A stretch of DNA of 38,810 nucleotides, from NCBI GenBank assembly GCA_022793095.1, contig JAAWCD010000092.1, forward strand, positions 1-38,810. Reading direction: 5' to 3'. Source of the stretch: Oscillospiraceae bacterium. Lineage in GTDB: Bacteria > Bacillota > Clostridia > Oscillospirales > Oscillospiraceae. Made by a program: the position numbers and the translations under genes. Below, piece by piece: positions 22,645 through 31,186 of this stretch (positions within the stretch are counted from its first letter, which is position 1; the number at the start of each line of letters is the position of its first letter). The notes below the pieces were generated by a model. That model saw only the letters and a list, made by a program, of their open reading frames with translations, was not told the origin of the DNA and searched no databases.

Positions 22645-24327
22645 ATGAAACATTCCGAAATGCCCTACCACCGTCCGGATGTGCCGGCCCTCCTCGCCGA
22701 ACTGGATCGCCTGACTGCGGAGGCCCGGTCTGCGGACTCGGGCGAAGCCCTGCTGTCCGCTTTCTCCGCCATGGACAAGGCCATGGAAAACTACGAAACC
22801 ATGCGGGAGCTGGCCGGCACCCGCTACACCATCGACACCCGAGATCCCTTTTACAGCGGTGAACGGGACTACTTTGACGCCCAGGGCCCGGCTGTGAAAA
22901 ACGCCAGTATCTCCTTTGCCAAGGCGGTGCTGGACAGTCCCCACCGGCAGGCTCTGGCGGACCGCTGGGGCAGCATCCTCCTAAGCCGCCTGGAGGTCCT
23001 GGCCCAGTCCGCCGGCGATCGGGTGCTGGAGCTGATGCAGAAGGAAAACGCCTTGGGCACCGAATACGAGCGGCTCTATGCCAGCGCCCAGATTCCTTTC
23101 CAGGGCAGCACCTTCACCGTGGCTCAGCTGGCCTCCTGCAAGCTGAGCCCGGACCGGGCGGTCCGCCGGAGCGCCTACGAGGCAGAGGGCCAGTGGTTTG
23201 ACGCTAACCGGGACCAATTTGACCGCATTTACACCGGGCTGGTCCACAATCTGAACCAGCAGGCCCGGATTCTGGGCTACAACAGCTACGTGAACCTGTC
23301 GTATTTGCGGATGGGCCGCATCGGCTACGGCCGGACAGAGGTGGAATCCTTCCGCAGGCAGGTGGCGGAGGACGTAGTCCCCCTGGCCGCGGAAATCCAG
23401 CGCCGGCGGTTCCAGCGGCTGGGCGTTTCCGACCCCAAATTCTACGACACCGGCCTGGCCTTCCTGAACGGCAATCCCAAGCCCCAGGGCTCCACGCCGG
23501 AGCTGCTGGACAAGGCGGTCCGGATGTACCACGAACTCAGCCCGGAGACGGCGGAATTCGTAGACTTCATGGCGGAAAACAACCTCTTTGACCTGGAGGC
23601 CAAGCCCGGCAAGGCGCCCGGCGGCTATATGACGGAGCTTCGGGCCTACAAAGCCCCCTTCATTTTCTCCAACGCCAACGGCACCGCTGACGACGTGGAC
23701 ACCCTGACCCACGAGTTCGGCCACGCCTTCCATGGCTATGTGGCCATGCGGAGCCAGCTGCCCGGCATCCTCCAGGAGCCCGGTGCGGAGAGCTGCGAAA
23801 TTCACAGCATGGGCATGGAGTTCCTCACCAGCCCCTGGCACCACCTGTTTTTCGGTCCGGACACAGAGCGGTACCAGCTGGCCCACGCGGAGGACGCCTT
23901 GCTCTTCCTCCCCTACGGCTGCATGGTGGACGAGTTCCAGCACATCGTCTATGAAAACGAAAACCTGACCCCGGATGAACGAAATCAGGTCTGGCTGGAT
24001 TTGGAGCGCAAGTACCGGCCCTGGAACGACTTTGACCAGCTCCCCTTCTACAGCCGTGGTTCCCACTGGCAGTGGAAAATGCACCTCTACGAGTGCCCCT
24101 TCTACTATATCGACTACTGCCTTGCTCAGACTGTGGCCCTCCAGTTCTTTGCCGCCCACCTCTCCGACCCTGCCGAAGCCTGGCGGCGGTATTTGGCGCT
24201 GGTCCGGCAGAGCGGCTCCAAGAGCTACGCCGGATTGGTGGAGGCCGCAGGCTTCACCGTGCCCTTCCAAGCCGGCGCGCTGGCGCCGGTGGTGAAAACC
24301 GTTGCGGATTGGTGCCTGAAGCGATAA
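22645..24327 (+). CDS. pepF: M3-family oligoendopeptidase F-like peptidase
   Basis: A 560-residue cytoplasmic zinc metallopeptidase degrading short peptides. The zinc motif is TLTHEFGHAFHG (about 353-364), with the third ligand Glu region in GAESCEIHSMGMEF (about 380-393). The C-terminal LAQTVALQFFA block is typical of the M3 family. Of two nearby starts, ATG 22645 has the better nine-base spacing from AGGAG than ATG 22639. It converges with rluB, and the two share a terminator. Length is normal for clostridial PepF-like proteins. Confidence 0.9.
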   Translation: MKHSEMPYHRPDVPALLAELDRLTAEARSADSGEALLSAFSAMDKAMENYETMRELAGTRYTIDTRDPFYSGERDYFDAQGPAVKNASISFAKAVLDSPHRQALADRWGSILLSRLEVLAQSAGDRVLELMQKENALGTEYERLYASAQIPFQGSTFTVAQLASCKLSPDRAVRRSAYEAEGQWFDANRDQFDRIYTGLVHNLNQQARILGYNSYVNLSYLRMGRIGYGRTEVESFRRQVAEDVVPLAAEIQRRRFQRLGVSDPKFYDTGLAFLNGNPKPQGSTPELLDKAVRMYHELSPETAEFVDFMAENNLFDLEAKPGKAPGGYMTELRAYKAPFIFSNANGTADDVDTLTHEFGHAFHGYVAMRSQLPGILQEPGAESCEIHSMGMEFLTSPWHHLFFGPDTERYQLAHAEDALLFLPYGCMVDEFQHIVYENENLTPDERNQVWLDLERKYRPWNDFDQLPFYSRGSHWQWKMHLYECPFYYIDYCLAQTVALQFFAAHLSDPAEAWRRYLALVRQSGSKSYAGLVEAAGFTVPFQAGALAPVVKTVADWCLKR

Positions 24328-24362
24328 TTGAGGAAAGGAATCCCTCTCACACTTCCATCATG

Positions 24363-24400
24363 ACAAGGACCCGGATGTCAGTATCCGGGTCCTTGTTTGT
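24363..24400. terminator. Bidirectional terminator between pepF and rluB
   Basis: ACAAGGACCCGGAT and ATCCGGGTCCTTGT pair perfectly over a 6-nt loop, followed by TTTGT on the plus strand. It serves the convergent pepF and rluB genes and is free of element B. Confidence 0.8.
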
Positions 24401-24458
24401 AAAACAGTCTGGTTTTCGGACAGGCCGCAGGCTTGCCAGGGAAGCGCCCAAAGGAGCC

Positions 24459-25166
24459 TCAGCGCCCTTTCAGCAGCCATTCCAGCTCTCGTTCTGTTAA
24501 GTAACGCCATTGTCCGGCCTTCAGCGCCCCCAGCGTCAGCTTTCCTTCCCGAACCCGGCGGAGGCGAACCACCGTCAGCCCCGCCTGAGCGCACATCCGG
24601 CGGACCTGCCGGTTTTTCCCCTCGTGAATGACAATGGAGAGCTTCCCTGCCTCCCGGTTCAGCAGGCGGACCTTAGCGGGCCGCAGCTTTACGCCGTCCA
24701 ACGCCATGGGCCGGCGGAGCTTTGGCAGTGCGCTTTCCACATCCCCTGTGACCCAGACGTGGTATTCCTTTTCCACCTCATGGCTGGGGTGGGTCAGCCG
24801 GTTGGTGACCCCTCCGTCGTCGGTGAAGAGGAGCAGGCCCTCGGAGTTGAGATCCAGCCGGCCCACCGGCCATACCCGCCGTCTGCAGTCCTTGACCAGC
24901 TCTGCCGCTGTCTTCCGGCCCTGTTCATCGGACAGGGTGGTCACACAGCCCCGAGGCTTGTTCAGCATCAGGTAAACCCGGTCCGCGGGCTCATCGCCAA
25001 TGTCAGCGCCGTCTATGGTGATGTGGTCCCGGTCCGGGTCCGCTTTTTGGCCCAGGGAGGCCGGTTTCCCGTTCACCTGGACCCGGCCCGCCTGGATGTA
25101 CTCCTCCGCTGTCCGCCGGGACAGCAGGCCCCGGGCGGACAATATCTTTTGCAGTCGCTCCTCCAT
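24459..25166 (-). CDS. rluB: RluB/RsuA-family 23S rRNA pseudouridine synthase
   Basis: A 235-residue pseudouridine synthase. The N-terminal S4 RNA-binding domain is MEERLQKILSARGLLSRRTA to about residue 60. The catalytic core has LMLNKPRGCVTT and GRLDLNSEGLLLFT (catalytic Asp about 103). The C-terminal HEGKNRQVRRMC is the family signature. It modifies rRNA, by homology position 2605 of 23S rRNA for RluB, though RsuA/RluE specificity cannot be excluded. It follows dacF in the usual clostridial order. Confidence 0.92.
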   Translation of the reverse strand: MEERLQKILSARGLLSRRTAEEYIQAGRVQVNGKPASLGQKADPDRDHITIDGADIGDEPADRVYLMLNKPRGCVTTLSDEQGRKTAAELVKDCRRRVWPVGRLDLNSEGLLLFTDDGGVTNRLTHPSHEVEKEYHVWVTGDVESALPKLRRPMALDGVKLRPAKVRLLNREAGKLSIVIHEGKNRQVRRMCAQAGLTVVRLRRVREGKLTLGALKAGQWRYLTERELEWLLKGR

Positions 25167-25193
25167 TTGGTTTCCTCCTGAGCAGGGTTGTTG

Positions 25194-25232
25194 CTTCTTT
25201 TTCTTGAAAGAAAAAGAAGCAAAAAGAACGTT
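25194..25232 (+). repeat. Repeat A between dacF and rluB
   Basis: A perfect CTTCTTTTTC hairpin with a CAAAAAGAACGTT tail, in the plus sense although both flanking genes are on the minus strand. It lies 27 bp upstream of rluB. Confidence 0.75.
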
Positions 25233-25332
25233 ATGCCGGCGGTCATGCGGCGGGGTTCAAGAAATGCGGTGCCTTCAGGCGGCAGCGGCGGGGGCTTGCC
25301 CCCGCCGTGTTTCAGTTTTCCGGCGTGCCTTG

Positions 25333-26433
25333 TCAGAAAGCACCGCAAAAGTCCAGGATTCGCTCCCAAATGCTTTCCGGCGGCCGGGCCGGCACGTCCG
25401 CGCCAAATACCAGACAGCACCGGCCAATCACCTCCCCATCCTTGTAGAAGGTCAGGGTTCCCGCCGCTGCGCCCCGGCTGATGGGCGCTTTCACAGTCTG
25501 GGGGATGTTCCACTCTGCCCGCACTGTTTCCCCCTCCTTCAGGGGATACCAGAGGTCCCGGTCTGTCTCAATGGACACCGTTTCCCCGGTTCCATCCAGC
25601 ACAGCGGACTGAGCTGCGGCCTTCCCCGCCCGGCACAGCCGGGTCTTGGGGAACGTCTCAAACCCATAGTCCAGCAGGGCGGCATGGTCCGCCCAGTCGT
25701 TGGGGTCATTCAGCGTCACCGCGATCAGGGTTTGCCCGTTCCGGACCGCGGCGGAAACCAGGGTCCGGCCCGCCAGCTGAGTGTACCCGGTTTTGACGCC
25801 GATGGCGCCCTCATACAGCTTCAGAAGCTTGTTGTGGTTCACCAGCGTCCGCTCCCCCAGGGTGATGGACCGGGTGGCGGCAATCGCCGCGAAATCCGGG
25901 TTTTTCAGCGCCTCCCGGGTGAGAACCGCCATATCCCGCGCTGTGGAATAGTGCGCCTCATCGTTGAGCCCGTTGGGATTGGCAAAGTGGGTGTGCTCCA
26001 TTCCCAGCATTGCGGCCCGCTGGTTCATCCGCTCCACAAAGGCGTCCACACTGCCGGCGCACTCCCCCGCCAGCGCCAGCGCCGCGTCGTTGCCGGAGGA
26101 CAGCATCAAGCCGTACAGCAGCGCCCGCAGGCTCACCCGCTCTCCAACCTTCAGGTACATAGAGGAGCCCTCGGTCAGCGTGTACTCCCGCTTGACGGTC
26201 ACTTCCTCATCCAGGGCCCGCCCGGACTCCAGGGCCACCAGGGCAGTCATAATCTTTGTGATGCTGGCAATCAGCCGCTCCTCGTCGGCGTTCTGCTCAA
26301 AGAGCACCCGGCCGCTGTCCCCGTCCATGAGTATGACGGACTGGGCGGAGCAGACAGGAGAAGCGGCCACGCACCGAACCGTTAGCAGGCCCGGCAGCAT
26401 AGCCGCCAGCAAAAGAATCCTTCTCCAGCGCAA
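25333..26433 (-). CDS. dacF: D-alanyl-D-alanine carboxypeptidase (PBP5/DacF family)
   Basis: A 366-residue penicillin-binding protein trimming the terminal D-Ala of peptidoglycan stem peptides. A signal peptide (MRWRRILLLAAMLPGLLTV) is followed by the S11 catalytic motifs: SITKIM (SxxK, about 57-62), LSSGNDAA (SxN, about 110-117) and VKTGYTQLAG (KTG, about 217-226). The C-terminal PBP5-type beta domain follows. The tail lacks an obvious long amphipathic membrane anchor. Next to ytfJ, it fits a sporulation-linked carboxypeptidase. Confidence 0.92.
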   Translation of the reverse strand: MRWRRILLLAAMLPGLLTVRCVAASPVCSAQSVILMDGDSGRVLFEQNADEERLIASITKIMTALVALESGRALDEEVTVKREYTLTEGSSMYLKVGERVSLRALLYGLMLSSGNDAALALAGECAGSVDAFVERMNQRAAMLGMEHTHFANPNGLNDEAHYSTARDMAVLTREALKNPDFAAIAATRSITLGERTLVNHNKLLKLYEGAIGVKTGYTQLAGRTLVSAAVRNGQTLIAVTLNDPNDWADHAALLDYGFETFPKTRLCRAGKAAAQSAVLDGTGETVSIETDRDLWYPLKEGETVRAEWNIPQTVKAPISRGAAAGTLTFYKDGEVIGRCCLVFGADVPARPPESIWERILDFCGAF

Positions 26434-26453
26434 ACGGCGTCACCTTCTTTATA

Positions 26454-26615
26454 AGAAGCTGTATTCACAACCGTTGAACGGCGTCTGAGCTCGTCTTTCG
26501 CCATCATACGGCGCCAAGTTTCCTTGGAATCCACCAAGGATTCCGGCAAAAATGGTCTTGTCTGGCAACGAAATCCTGTGCTCAGCCGCCATTCCCCGAT
26601 GATGAATAAGCTTCT
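26454..26615. mobile_element. MITE-like repeat C, copy 1
   Basis: A 162-bp non-coding unit with near-perfect inverted ends: AGAAGCTGTATTCA (26454-26467) and, reversed, AGAAGCTTATTCA (26615-26603). It carries an internal CCTTGG/CCAAGG hairpin. Its first 63 bp recur next to carD (5296-5358) and, in part, at 19889. It lies between ytfJ and dacF. No transposase is in the window. Confidence 0.55.
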
Positions 26616-26635
26616 AAGATGACCCTAGTATGTGC

Positions 26636-27046
26636 TTAAAACGTCTCCGTATCCTTTTCTTCCTTCTTTTTGTCCACGAAATCGCTCACCCGGTCCATGA
26701 TGTCGGGAACCAGCTCAATGATCCGGTCCGCCGTGGTGTTAGGTGGCGGAGCCACCGGCAGCATGCGTACCGTGTCGTCCTTAATGATAAGGAAGCCCAA
26801 GGGCATGATGTTGACGCCCGCACCGGAGCCGCCGCCGAAGCAGTTGTCCTTACTGGCAGGCAAGTTTTTAGTGGCAAAGTCGGATCCGCCGGAGGCGAAG
26901 CCGAAGCTCAGCCGGGACACCGGAATAATGGTGATGCCCTCGGTGGTGCGGATGGGCTCGCCCACCACTGTGTTCACATCCACCATTTCTCGAATTTTCT
27001 GCATGGTGGTGCTCATCAGATCGCCCAGGGGATGATTGTTTTCCAT
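26636..27046 (-). CDS. ytfJ: GerW/YtfJ-family sporulation protein
   Basis: A 136-residue protein of the YtfJ/GerW family, known from Bacillus as a spore germination factor. The core is VVGEPIRTTEGITIIPVSRL (28-47), then a Gly-rich loop (GFASGGSDF and CFGGGSGAGVNIMP) and VRMLPV. The charged tail is rich in Lys/Glu. No signal peptide. It lies directly after the DUF2953 gene, the usual pairing in clostridia, and suggests a spore former. Confidence 0.92.
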   Translation of the reverse strand: MENNHPLGDLMSTTMQKIREMVDVNTVVGEPIRTTEGITIIPVSRLSFGFASGGSDFATKNLPASKDNCFGGGSGAGVNIMPLGFLIIKDDTVRMLPVAPPPNTTADRIIELVPDIMDRVSDFVDKKKEEKDTETF

Positions 27047-27055
27047 GGTTTTGAC

Positions 27056-27745
27056 CTACCTTTCTGTTCCTTGACTGACCGGCTTGACGGGTTCCGGATT
27101 TGGAGGCTTTGATTTTGGGGGCTTTGGTTTGGGGTACTCCTTGCGCCATGCCAGGTAAACCCGGAGGCATTTCCATCCGCAGCGGAAGGCCAGCGCGATG
27201 ATTTGTCCCACGCGGATGGTGAGCACCGCGTGAAGATAGAGGGCCGCCCGCTCAGCGGTGAAGTCTGCGCCGCTGTGGAAGCGCCGGTCCTTCAGCTGAA
27301 AGCTGTTTTCCAGCAGGGGCGCCAGCGTGCCCATGGCGGCGGAGATCCGGCCGTAGAGGATGGCCGCCGCCGCGGGGTCCGCGCTGCCGCCCGCGGTGAA
27401 GGACAGCCACAGCCGCTCGATAACCAGCTTCCGCCGGAACCGGCCCGCAGCCTCTGACAGAATGGGAATCAGCCGCAGCGCCAGCGTAGGCAGACCGCCC
27501 CGTTTGGGCTTGGGCGCTTCCGGCTCCTTGGCCGGCGTTGGGGGTTTGGGCGGCTTTTTCCGTTCCGGCGGCTTTTGTTTCCCCTCTTTTTTTGGGGGTC
27601 TGGGCAGAATCCGGATGGCAAAGGGGCCAACCTTGGCCTTGAGCACGAAGCCCTCAGCGGAGTATTCCAGCCAGACGCCCACCTTCAGCAGGGCGATGGC
27701 CGCCAGAAGGAGTAAAATCACGCCTAGAACAATCCAGCCTGTCAA
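27056..27745 (-). CDS. DUF2953 membrane protein
   Basis: A 229-residue protein with an N-terminal membrane helix (MTGWIVLGVILLLLAAIALL), a short beta domain, a long Pro/Lys-rich linker (about 48-82) and a helical C-terminal part typical of DUF2953. The tail is again Pro/Lys-rich. It sits between scpB and ytfJ, its usual place, and is thought to be linked to sporulation by context only. It is nine bases before ytfJ and four bases after scpB. Confidence 0.8.
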   Translation of the reverse strand: MTGWIVLGVILLLLAAIALLKVGVWLEYSAEGFVLKAKVGPFAIRILPRPPKKEGKQKPPERKKPPKPPTPAKEPEAPKPKRGGLPTLALRLIPILSEAAGRFRRKLVIERLWLSFTAGGSADPAAAAILYGRISAAMGTLAPLLENSFQLKDRRFHSGADFTAERAALYLHAVLTIRVGQIIALAFRCGWKCLRVYLAWRKEYPKPKPPKSKPPNPEPVKPVSQGTER

Positions 27746-27749
27746 GGGC

Positions 27750-28337
27750 TCACTCCCCTTCCTCCATCTGCTGTTCAGCCAGCTGGTTGACCGCCGCCTG
27801 CATCTCCATGGCAGCCTGTTCTTCCTCCGGAGAGGAAGGAGGCAGCTCCGGCAGGCCGTCCAGGCTGCTCAGCCCGAAGCAGCGCAGGAATTCCTTCGTG
27901 GTGCGGTATTGAATGGGCCGGCCGGGCACAGCCAGCCTGCCGCACTCTTCGATGAGGCCCCGTTCCAGGAGGAGGCCCACAGTATAAGAAGAATCCACCC
28001 CTCGAATCTGGTCCACATAGGCCCGTGTAGCGGGCTGAAAGTAGGCGATGACTGCCAGGACCTCCAGCGCCGGCTGGGAGAGCTGAGCGGGCTTTCGGGT
28101 TTCAAAGGCCCGGCGGATGCAGCCGGCGTATTCGGGGGCGGAGCAGAGCTGATAGGCGGTATCCAGCTTCACCAGACGGATACCCCGGCGCTCATAGCTG
28201 TAGTAGTCGGCCAGCCGCTGGGCCACGGTGTCCACGGTGTCCCGGTCCAGCCCCAGAGTGAGGCACAGCCGTTCCACGCCCACCGGCTCCCCTGCTGCAA
28301 ATAGAATTCCCTCAATGGCCGATTCTATGTCTTTCAT
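27750..28337 (-). CDS. scpB: Segregation and condensation protein B
   Basis: A 195-residue ScpB, the winged-helix partner of ScpA that binds SMC and condenses the chromosome. Features: IEGILFAAGEPVGVERLC near the start, ALEVLAVIAYFQPATRAYVDQIRGVDSS (family signature, about 96-123, in two parts) and LLERGLIEECGR. It follows scpA after a 203-bp gap that holds two repeat A units, unusual because these genes are normally adjacent. Confidence 0.93.
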   Translation of the reverse strand: MKDIESAIEGILFAAGEPVGVERLCLTLGLDRDTVDTVAQRLADYYSYERRGIRLVKLDTAYQLCSAPEYAGCIRRAFETRKPAQLSQPALEVLAVIAYFQPATRAYVDQIRGVDSSYTVGLLLERGLIEECGRLAVPGRPIQYRTTKEFLRCFGLSSLDGLPELPPSSPEEEQAAMEMQAAVNQLAEQQMEEGE

Positions 28338-28362
28338 TTCCAGTTTCCATCCCCCGCTTTCT

Positions 28363-28475
28363 CTTCTTTTCTTGAAAGAAAAGAAGCAAAAGAACTTTAA
28401 ACTGGTTCTATTTCAGATGGCCAAAAGCAAGCAGTTTAACGTTCTTTTTGATTCTTTTTCTTTCAAGAAAAAGAA
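28363..28475. repeat. Inverted pair of repeat A units between scpA and scpB
   Basis: A plus-sense unit (28363-28401) and a minus-sense unit (28434-28475) face each other across 32 bp. Each has the CTTTTC/GAAAAG hairpin and a GAACTTTAAA or GAACGTTAAA tail; the two tails meet in the middle. The whole could fold as one long hairpin in the scpA-scpB message. Confidence 0.7.
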
Positions 28476-28486
28476 CAGAATATTAG

Positions 28487-28521
28487 GCCTTGTTTGATAA
28501 ATGGCAATGTGTGCCGCCCAG
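28487..28521 (+). repeat. Repeat E, single end
   Basis: CCTTGTTTGAT and ATGGCAATGTG match, in the same order, one half of the palindromic unit at 36269-36323 read in reverse. It lies just past the scpA stop codon. Confidence 0.4.
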
Positions 28522-28540
28522 GCGGAAACCTGAAAGCGCC

Positions 28541-29332
28541 TCAATAGCTGTCCGCCGTAAACTCCGGCAGCTCGGTTTCCTGGGTACAGGTGACCGTACA
28601 TTCGGACTCTGTACCAGCCAGTAAAATGCTCCTGCTTTTGCACAGCTCCAGCACAGCCAAAAAGGTGGCCACGATTTCAGACCGGCTCTGACTTCCCCGA
28701 AACAGGGCCCGGAACCGGGTCACGCCGAAGCAGATCAGGCGGTGCAGCAGTTCCCTGGCCTTGTCCCCCACCGGATAAGGCTCCCGGCCCACAATGCCGT
28801 CAAAGGCCTGCACCGGCGGAGGCAGCCGGGAGTCGTTTTTCTCCATGATGGCCTTCATCGCCTTCAGAAGGTCGCCTGGCTTGTGGATATAGCGGTAAGT
28901 CTTGTCCACCGGAAGGGCCTCCGGCCCCTTGGGGATGTAATCCCGGCCAATGAGGTAACGGCTTTCCAGGTCTCCGGTCACGGCCTTGATTTTGGTGTAG
29001 CTTTCATGCCGTTGATGCTCCTCCAGGGAGGCGATGAGCTGTTCCATCTCGCTCAGCGCCTCTTCATCGTGGATAGAGAGGAGCATCCGGGTTTTAATGT
29101 AAATCAGGTGAGAGGCCATAGCGGCGAATTCGCTCGCCACTTCCAGGTCCAGTTCCTGCCGCTGGCGGATCCAGTCCAGATACTGGTCCAGAATCAGGGA
29201 AATCTGAATGTCCTTGATTTCCATTTTGTTTTTGGAGAGCAGGTGGAGAATCAAATCCAGAGGGCCGACAAAGTCCTCCATATCCTCTTTGGTTTTTACC
29301 ACATGCTCCAGATGAAAGATAGGGCTTTCCAG
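28541..29332 (-). CDS. scpA: Segregation and condensation protein A
   Basis: A kleisin of about 263 residues bridging the SMC heads. The family core EDFVGPLDLILHLLSKNKME appears near the N-terminus, followed by DIQISLILDQYLDW and SHLIYIKTRMLLS. The C-terminal winged helix ends near SESECTV-like residues. No ATG or GTG is available ahead of the conserved PIFHLEHVVK segment. The in-frame candidate is CTG (29332), 12 bases from GGAAAGGA. The first ATG (29281) would cut off that segment and has a poor site. The start is therefore uncertain. It follows the M50 peptidase by 32 bp. Confidence 0.88.
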   Translation of the reverse strand: MESPIFHLEHVVKTKEDMEDFVGPLDLILHLLSKNKMEIKDIQISLILDQYLDWIRQRQELDLEVASEFAAMASHLIYIKTRMLLSIHDEEALSEMEQLIASLEEHQRHESYTKIKAVTGDLESRYLIGRDYIPKGPEALPVDKTYRYIHKPGDLLKAMKAIMEKNDSRLPPPVQAFDGIVGREPYPVGDKARELLHRLICFGVTRFRALFRGSQSRSEIVATFLAVLELCKSRSILLAGTESECTVTCTQETELPEFTADSY

Positions 29333-29364
29333 TGGAGATTCACGTCCTTTCCGCGCGCGGGGCT

Positions 29365-30048
29365 TTACAAGAGGTAGAGCAGCAGGTCGAAGGGGAACTG
29401 GGTGAGCCCGCAGAAAAGCCGAAGCCCGCCGTAAATGAGGAAGGAGAGCGGCCTGTCGAAGATGCCCAGCCACACCAGGGCGATAACCGCTACCATCACA
29501 TACCGCTCATACCGCAGAATGGTGTAATACCACTGATCCGGCAGGAAGGAAAAGAAAATCTTGGAGCCGTCCAGGGGCGAAACCGGGATCAGGTTGAAGA
29601 GGCCCAGCCCCATGCTGAGCACCGCCACCTGAATCAGGAAGATCAGCACATAGGCGGTCACGGTGCCACCCATCAAAAAGTGCCAGAGGAGGCTGGCCAG
29701 CCCCAGGGCCGCGGCGGAGAGAAGGAAGTTGGACAAGGGGCCCGCCAGGGCGGTGATTGCCATGTCCCGCTTGGGGGATCGGAAGTTCCGCATATCCACC
29801 GGCACCGGCTTGGCCCAGCCCACACGGGCTGTGACCATCAGCAGAAGGCCCAGCGGGTCAATATGTTTGATGGGGTTCAGGGTCAGCCGGCCCATGTCTT
29901 TTGCCGTCGAGTCGCCCAGTTGGTAAGCCGCCAGGCCGTGAGAGAGTTCATGAACGGTGATGCACAGCAACGCCGCCGCCGCGCTCATCACCAGCCCTAT
30001 GATTCGAGTCAGGTCGAAATGGGATAAAAACGCTCCGATAGAACCCAA
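29365..30048 (-). CDS. Site-2 protease family (M50) membrane metallopeptidase
   Basis: A 227-residue polytopic membrane protein of the short YwhC/Rip-like site-2 protease group. HELSH in ITVHELSHGLAAYQLGD (about 30-46) is the zinc motif; the second site is NLIPVSPLDGSKI (about 159-171), the NxxPxxxLDG motif. About five hydrophobic segments are seen. It cleaves membrane proteins within the bilayer; substrates are unknown. It is first in the minus-strand run leading to scpA and scpB. Confidence 0.9.
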   Translation of the reverse strand: MGSIGAFLSHFDLTRIIGLVMSAAAALLCITVHELSHGLAAYQLGDSTAKDMGRLTLNPIKHIDPLGLLLMVTARVGWAKPVPVDMRNFRSPKRDMAITALAGPLSNFLLSAAALGLASLLWHFLMGGTVTAYVLIFLIQVAVLSMGLGLFNLIPVSPLDGSKIFFSFLPDQWYYTILRYERYVMVAVIALVWLGIFDRPLSFLIYGGLRLFCGLTQFPFDLLLYLL

Positions 30049-30169
30049 AATAGCATCCTCTTTTCCATATGATACAAAAGATTATAGCAGATGTGGAACA
30101 AAAGTACAAGGGCATCCTGCCCCATTCTCTTTCAACAGGAGTCCCGCCCCCGAAAATTCAGGCGGATTT

Positions 30170-30379
30170 TCAAGGAACCACTGATGAAACCGGCGCGTGC
30201 GGATTGGAGAGTAACCTTTTTGTCTGGCGGGTGATCAAAAGCGCGGGAATCCCAAAAGATTTCAACCTTTTTTCACGAAGTCCAGCCCGATAGATGCTCC
30301 CATTGTACTCTGTGCCGAACCAGCTGGCATTTTTCGTCCGGTTCACGATGGTTTTCGCTGGCAGATACTCCATCAGCAT
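30170..30379 (-). pseudogene. N-terminal fragment of a radical-SAM (spore photoproduct lyase-like) gene
   Basis: The frame begins MLMEYLPAKTIVNRTK, then WFGTEYN and IYR, the typical opening of small radical-SAM proteins whose next residues should be the CxxxCxxC cluster site. Here IYR is followed by AGLREK and unrelated residues, and no Cys motif appears. The ATG lies inside the deoC stop region (GAATGCTGATGG), so it was coupled to deoC. The gene is truncated about 25 codons in. What remains to 30049 shows no convincing gene; a 74-codon plus-strand frame at 30069-30293 is not recognised. Confidence 0.6.
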
Positions 30380-31029
30380 TCTCCAGCCTGAACCGCCTTC
30401 ACAATGCGGGAGGTCCCCAGCCGGTCCGCCCCCAGGGTCAGGAAGTCAACCCCATCCTTCAGCCCGGCGATGCCTCCGGCAGCTTTAACCCTGACCTTCC
30501 CTTCCACCTGAGCGGCAAACAGGGCCACGTCCTCCCGGGTAGCCCCTCCAGCGGAGAAGCCAGTGGAGGTCTTGATATAGTCGGCCCCAGCGGCGGATAC
30601 CAGCTTGCACAGCTGGATTTTTTCCGGCTCCGTGAGCAGGCAGGCTTCCACAATAACCTTCAAAATCCGTCCAGCGCAGGCCGCCCGGACAGCTCCCATC
30701 TCGAGCATCAGCGGCTCCCACTTCTGGTCCTTTACCCAGCCCAGATTGATCACCATGTCGATTTCATCCGCCCCGTTCCGGACCGCCTCGCAGGTCTCAA
30801 ACACCTTGACCGCTGTGGTGGTGTATCCATTGGGAAATCCAATCACAGTACAGATGGGAATGGCGCCCTGAACATACTCCACGCAGGCCTTCACATAGGA
30901 CGGCGGGACGCACACCGAGGCGCAGCCGTATCGGATGCCTTCATCACACACGCGCTTGATTTCCTCCCAGGCAGCCTCTGGCCGAAGCAGGGTGTGATCA
31001 CAGTGAGACAACAGTTCCTTAACTTCCAT
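30373..31029 (-). CDS. deoC: Deoxyribose-phosphate aldolase
   Basis: A 218-residue DeoC splitting 2-deoxyribose 5-phosphate into glyceraldehyde 3-phosphate and acetaldehyde in deoxynucleoside breakdown. The N-terminus SHCDHTLLRPEA, the lysine-bearing KVIVEACLL (about 145-153) and the Schiff-base site YIKTSTGFSAGGAT (about 170-183) are diagnostic; VRVKAAGGI follows. It is not with other deo genes here. Its 3' end overlaps the truncated radical-SAM gene. Confidence 0.95.
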   Translation of the reverse strand: MEVKELLSHCDHTLLRPEAAWEEIKRVCDEGIRYGCASVCVPPSYVKACVEYVQGAIPICTVIGFPNGYTTTAVKVFETCEAVRNGADEIDMVINLGWVKDQKWEPLMLEMGAVRAACAGRILKVIVEACLLTEPEKIQLCKLVSAAGADYIKTSTGFSAGGATREDVALFAAQVEGKVRVKAAGGIAGLKDGVDFLTLGADRLGTSRIVKAVQAGEC

Positions 31030-31186
31030 AAAAACCTCCCGCGCCGCTCACAGCGCTCTTTCATTTCTCCGGCCAATCCAGTTCCAGTGCGTCCAGGCCA
31101 TTACCCGGCCAGCCCCAAGGGGATGATAATACCCTGTGCTACGGGTGTGCAGGTCAGCCAAACAGGTTATAAATCTATAAAATCAT

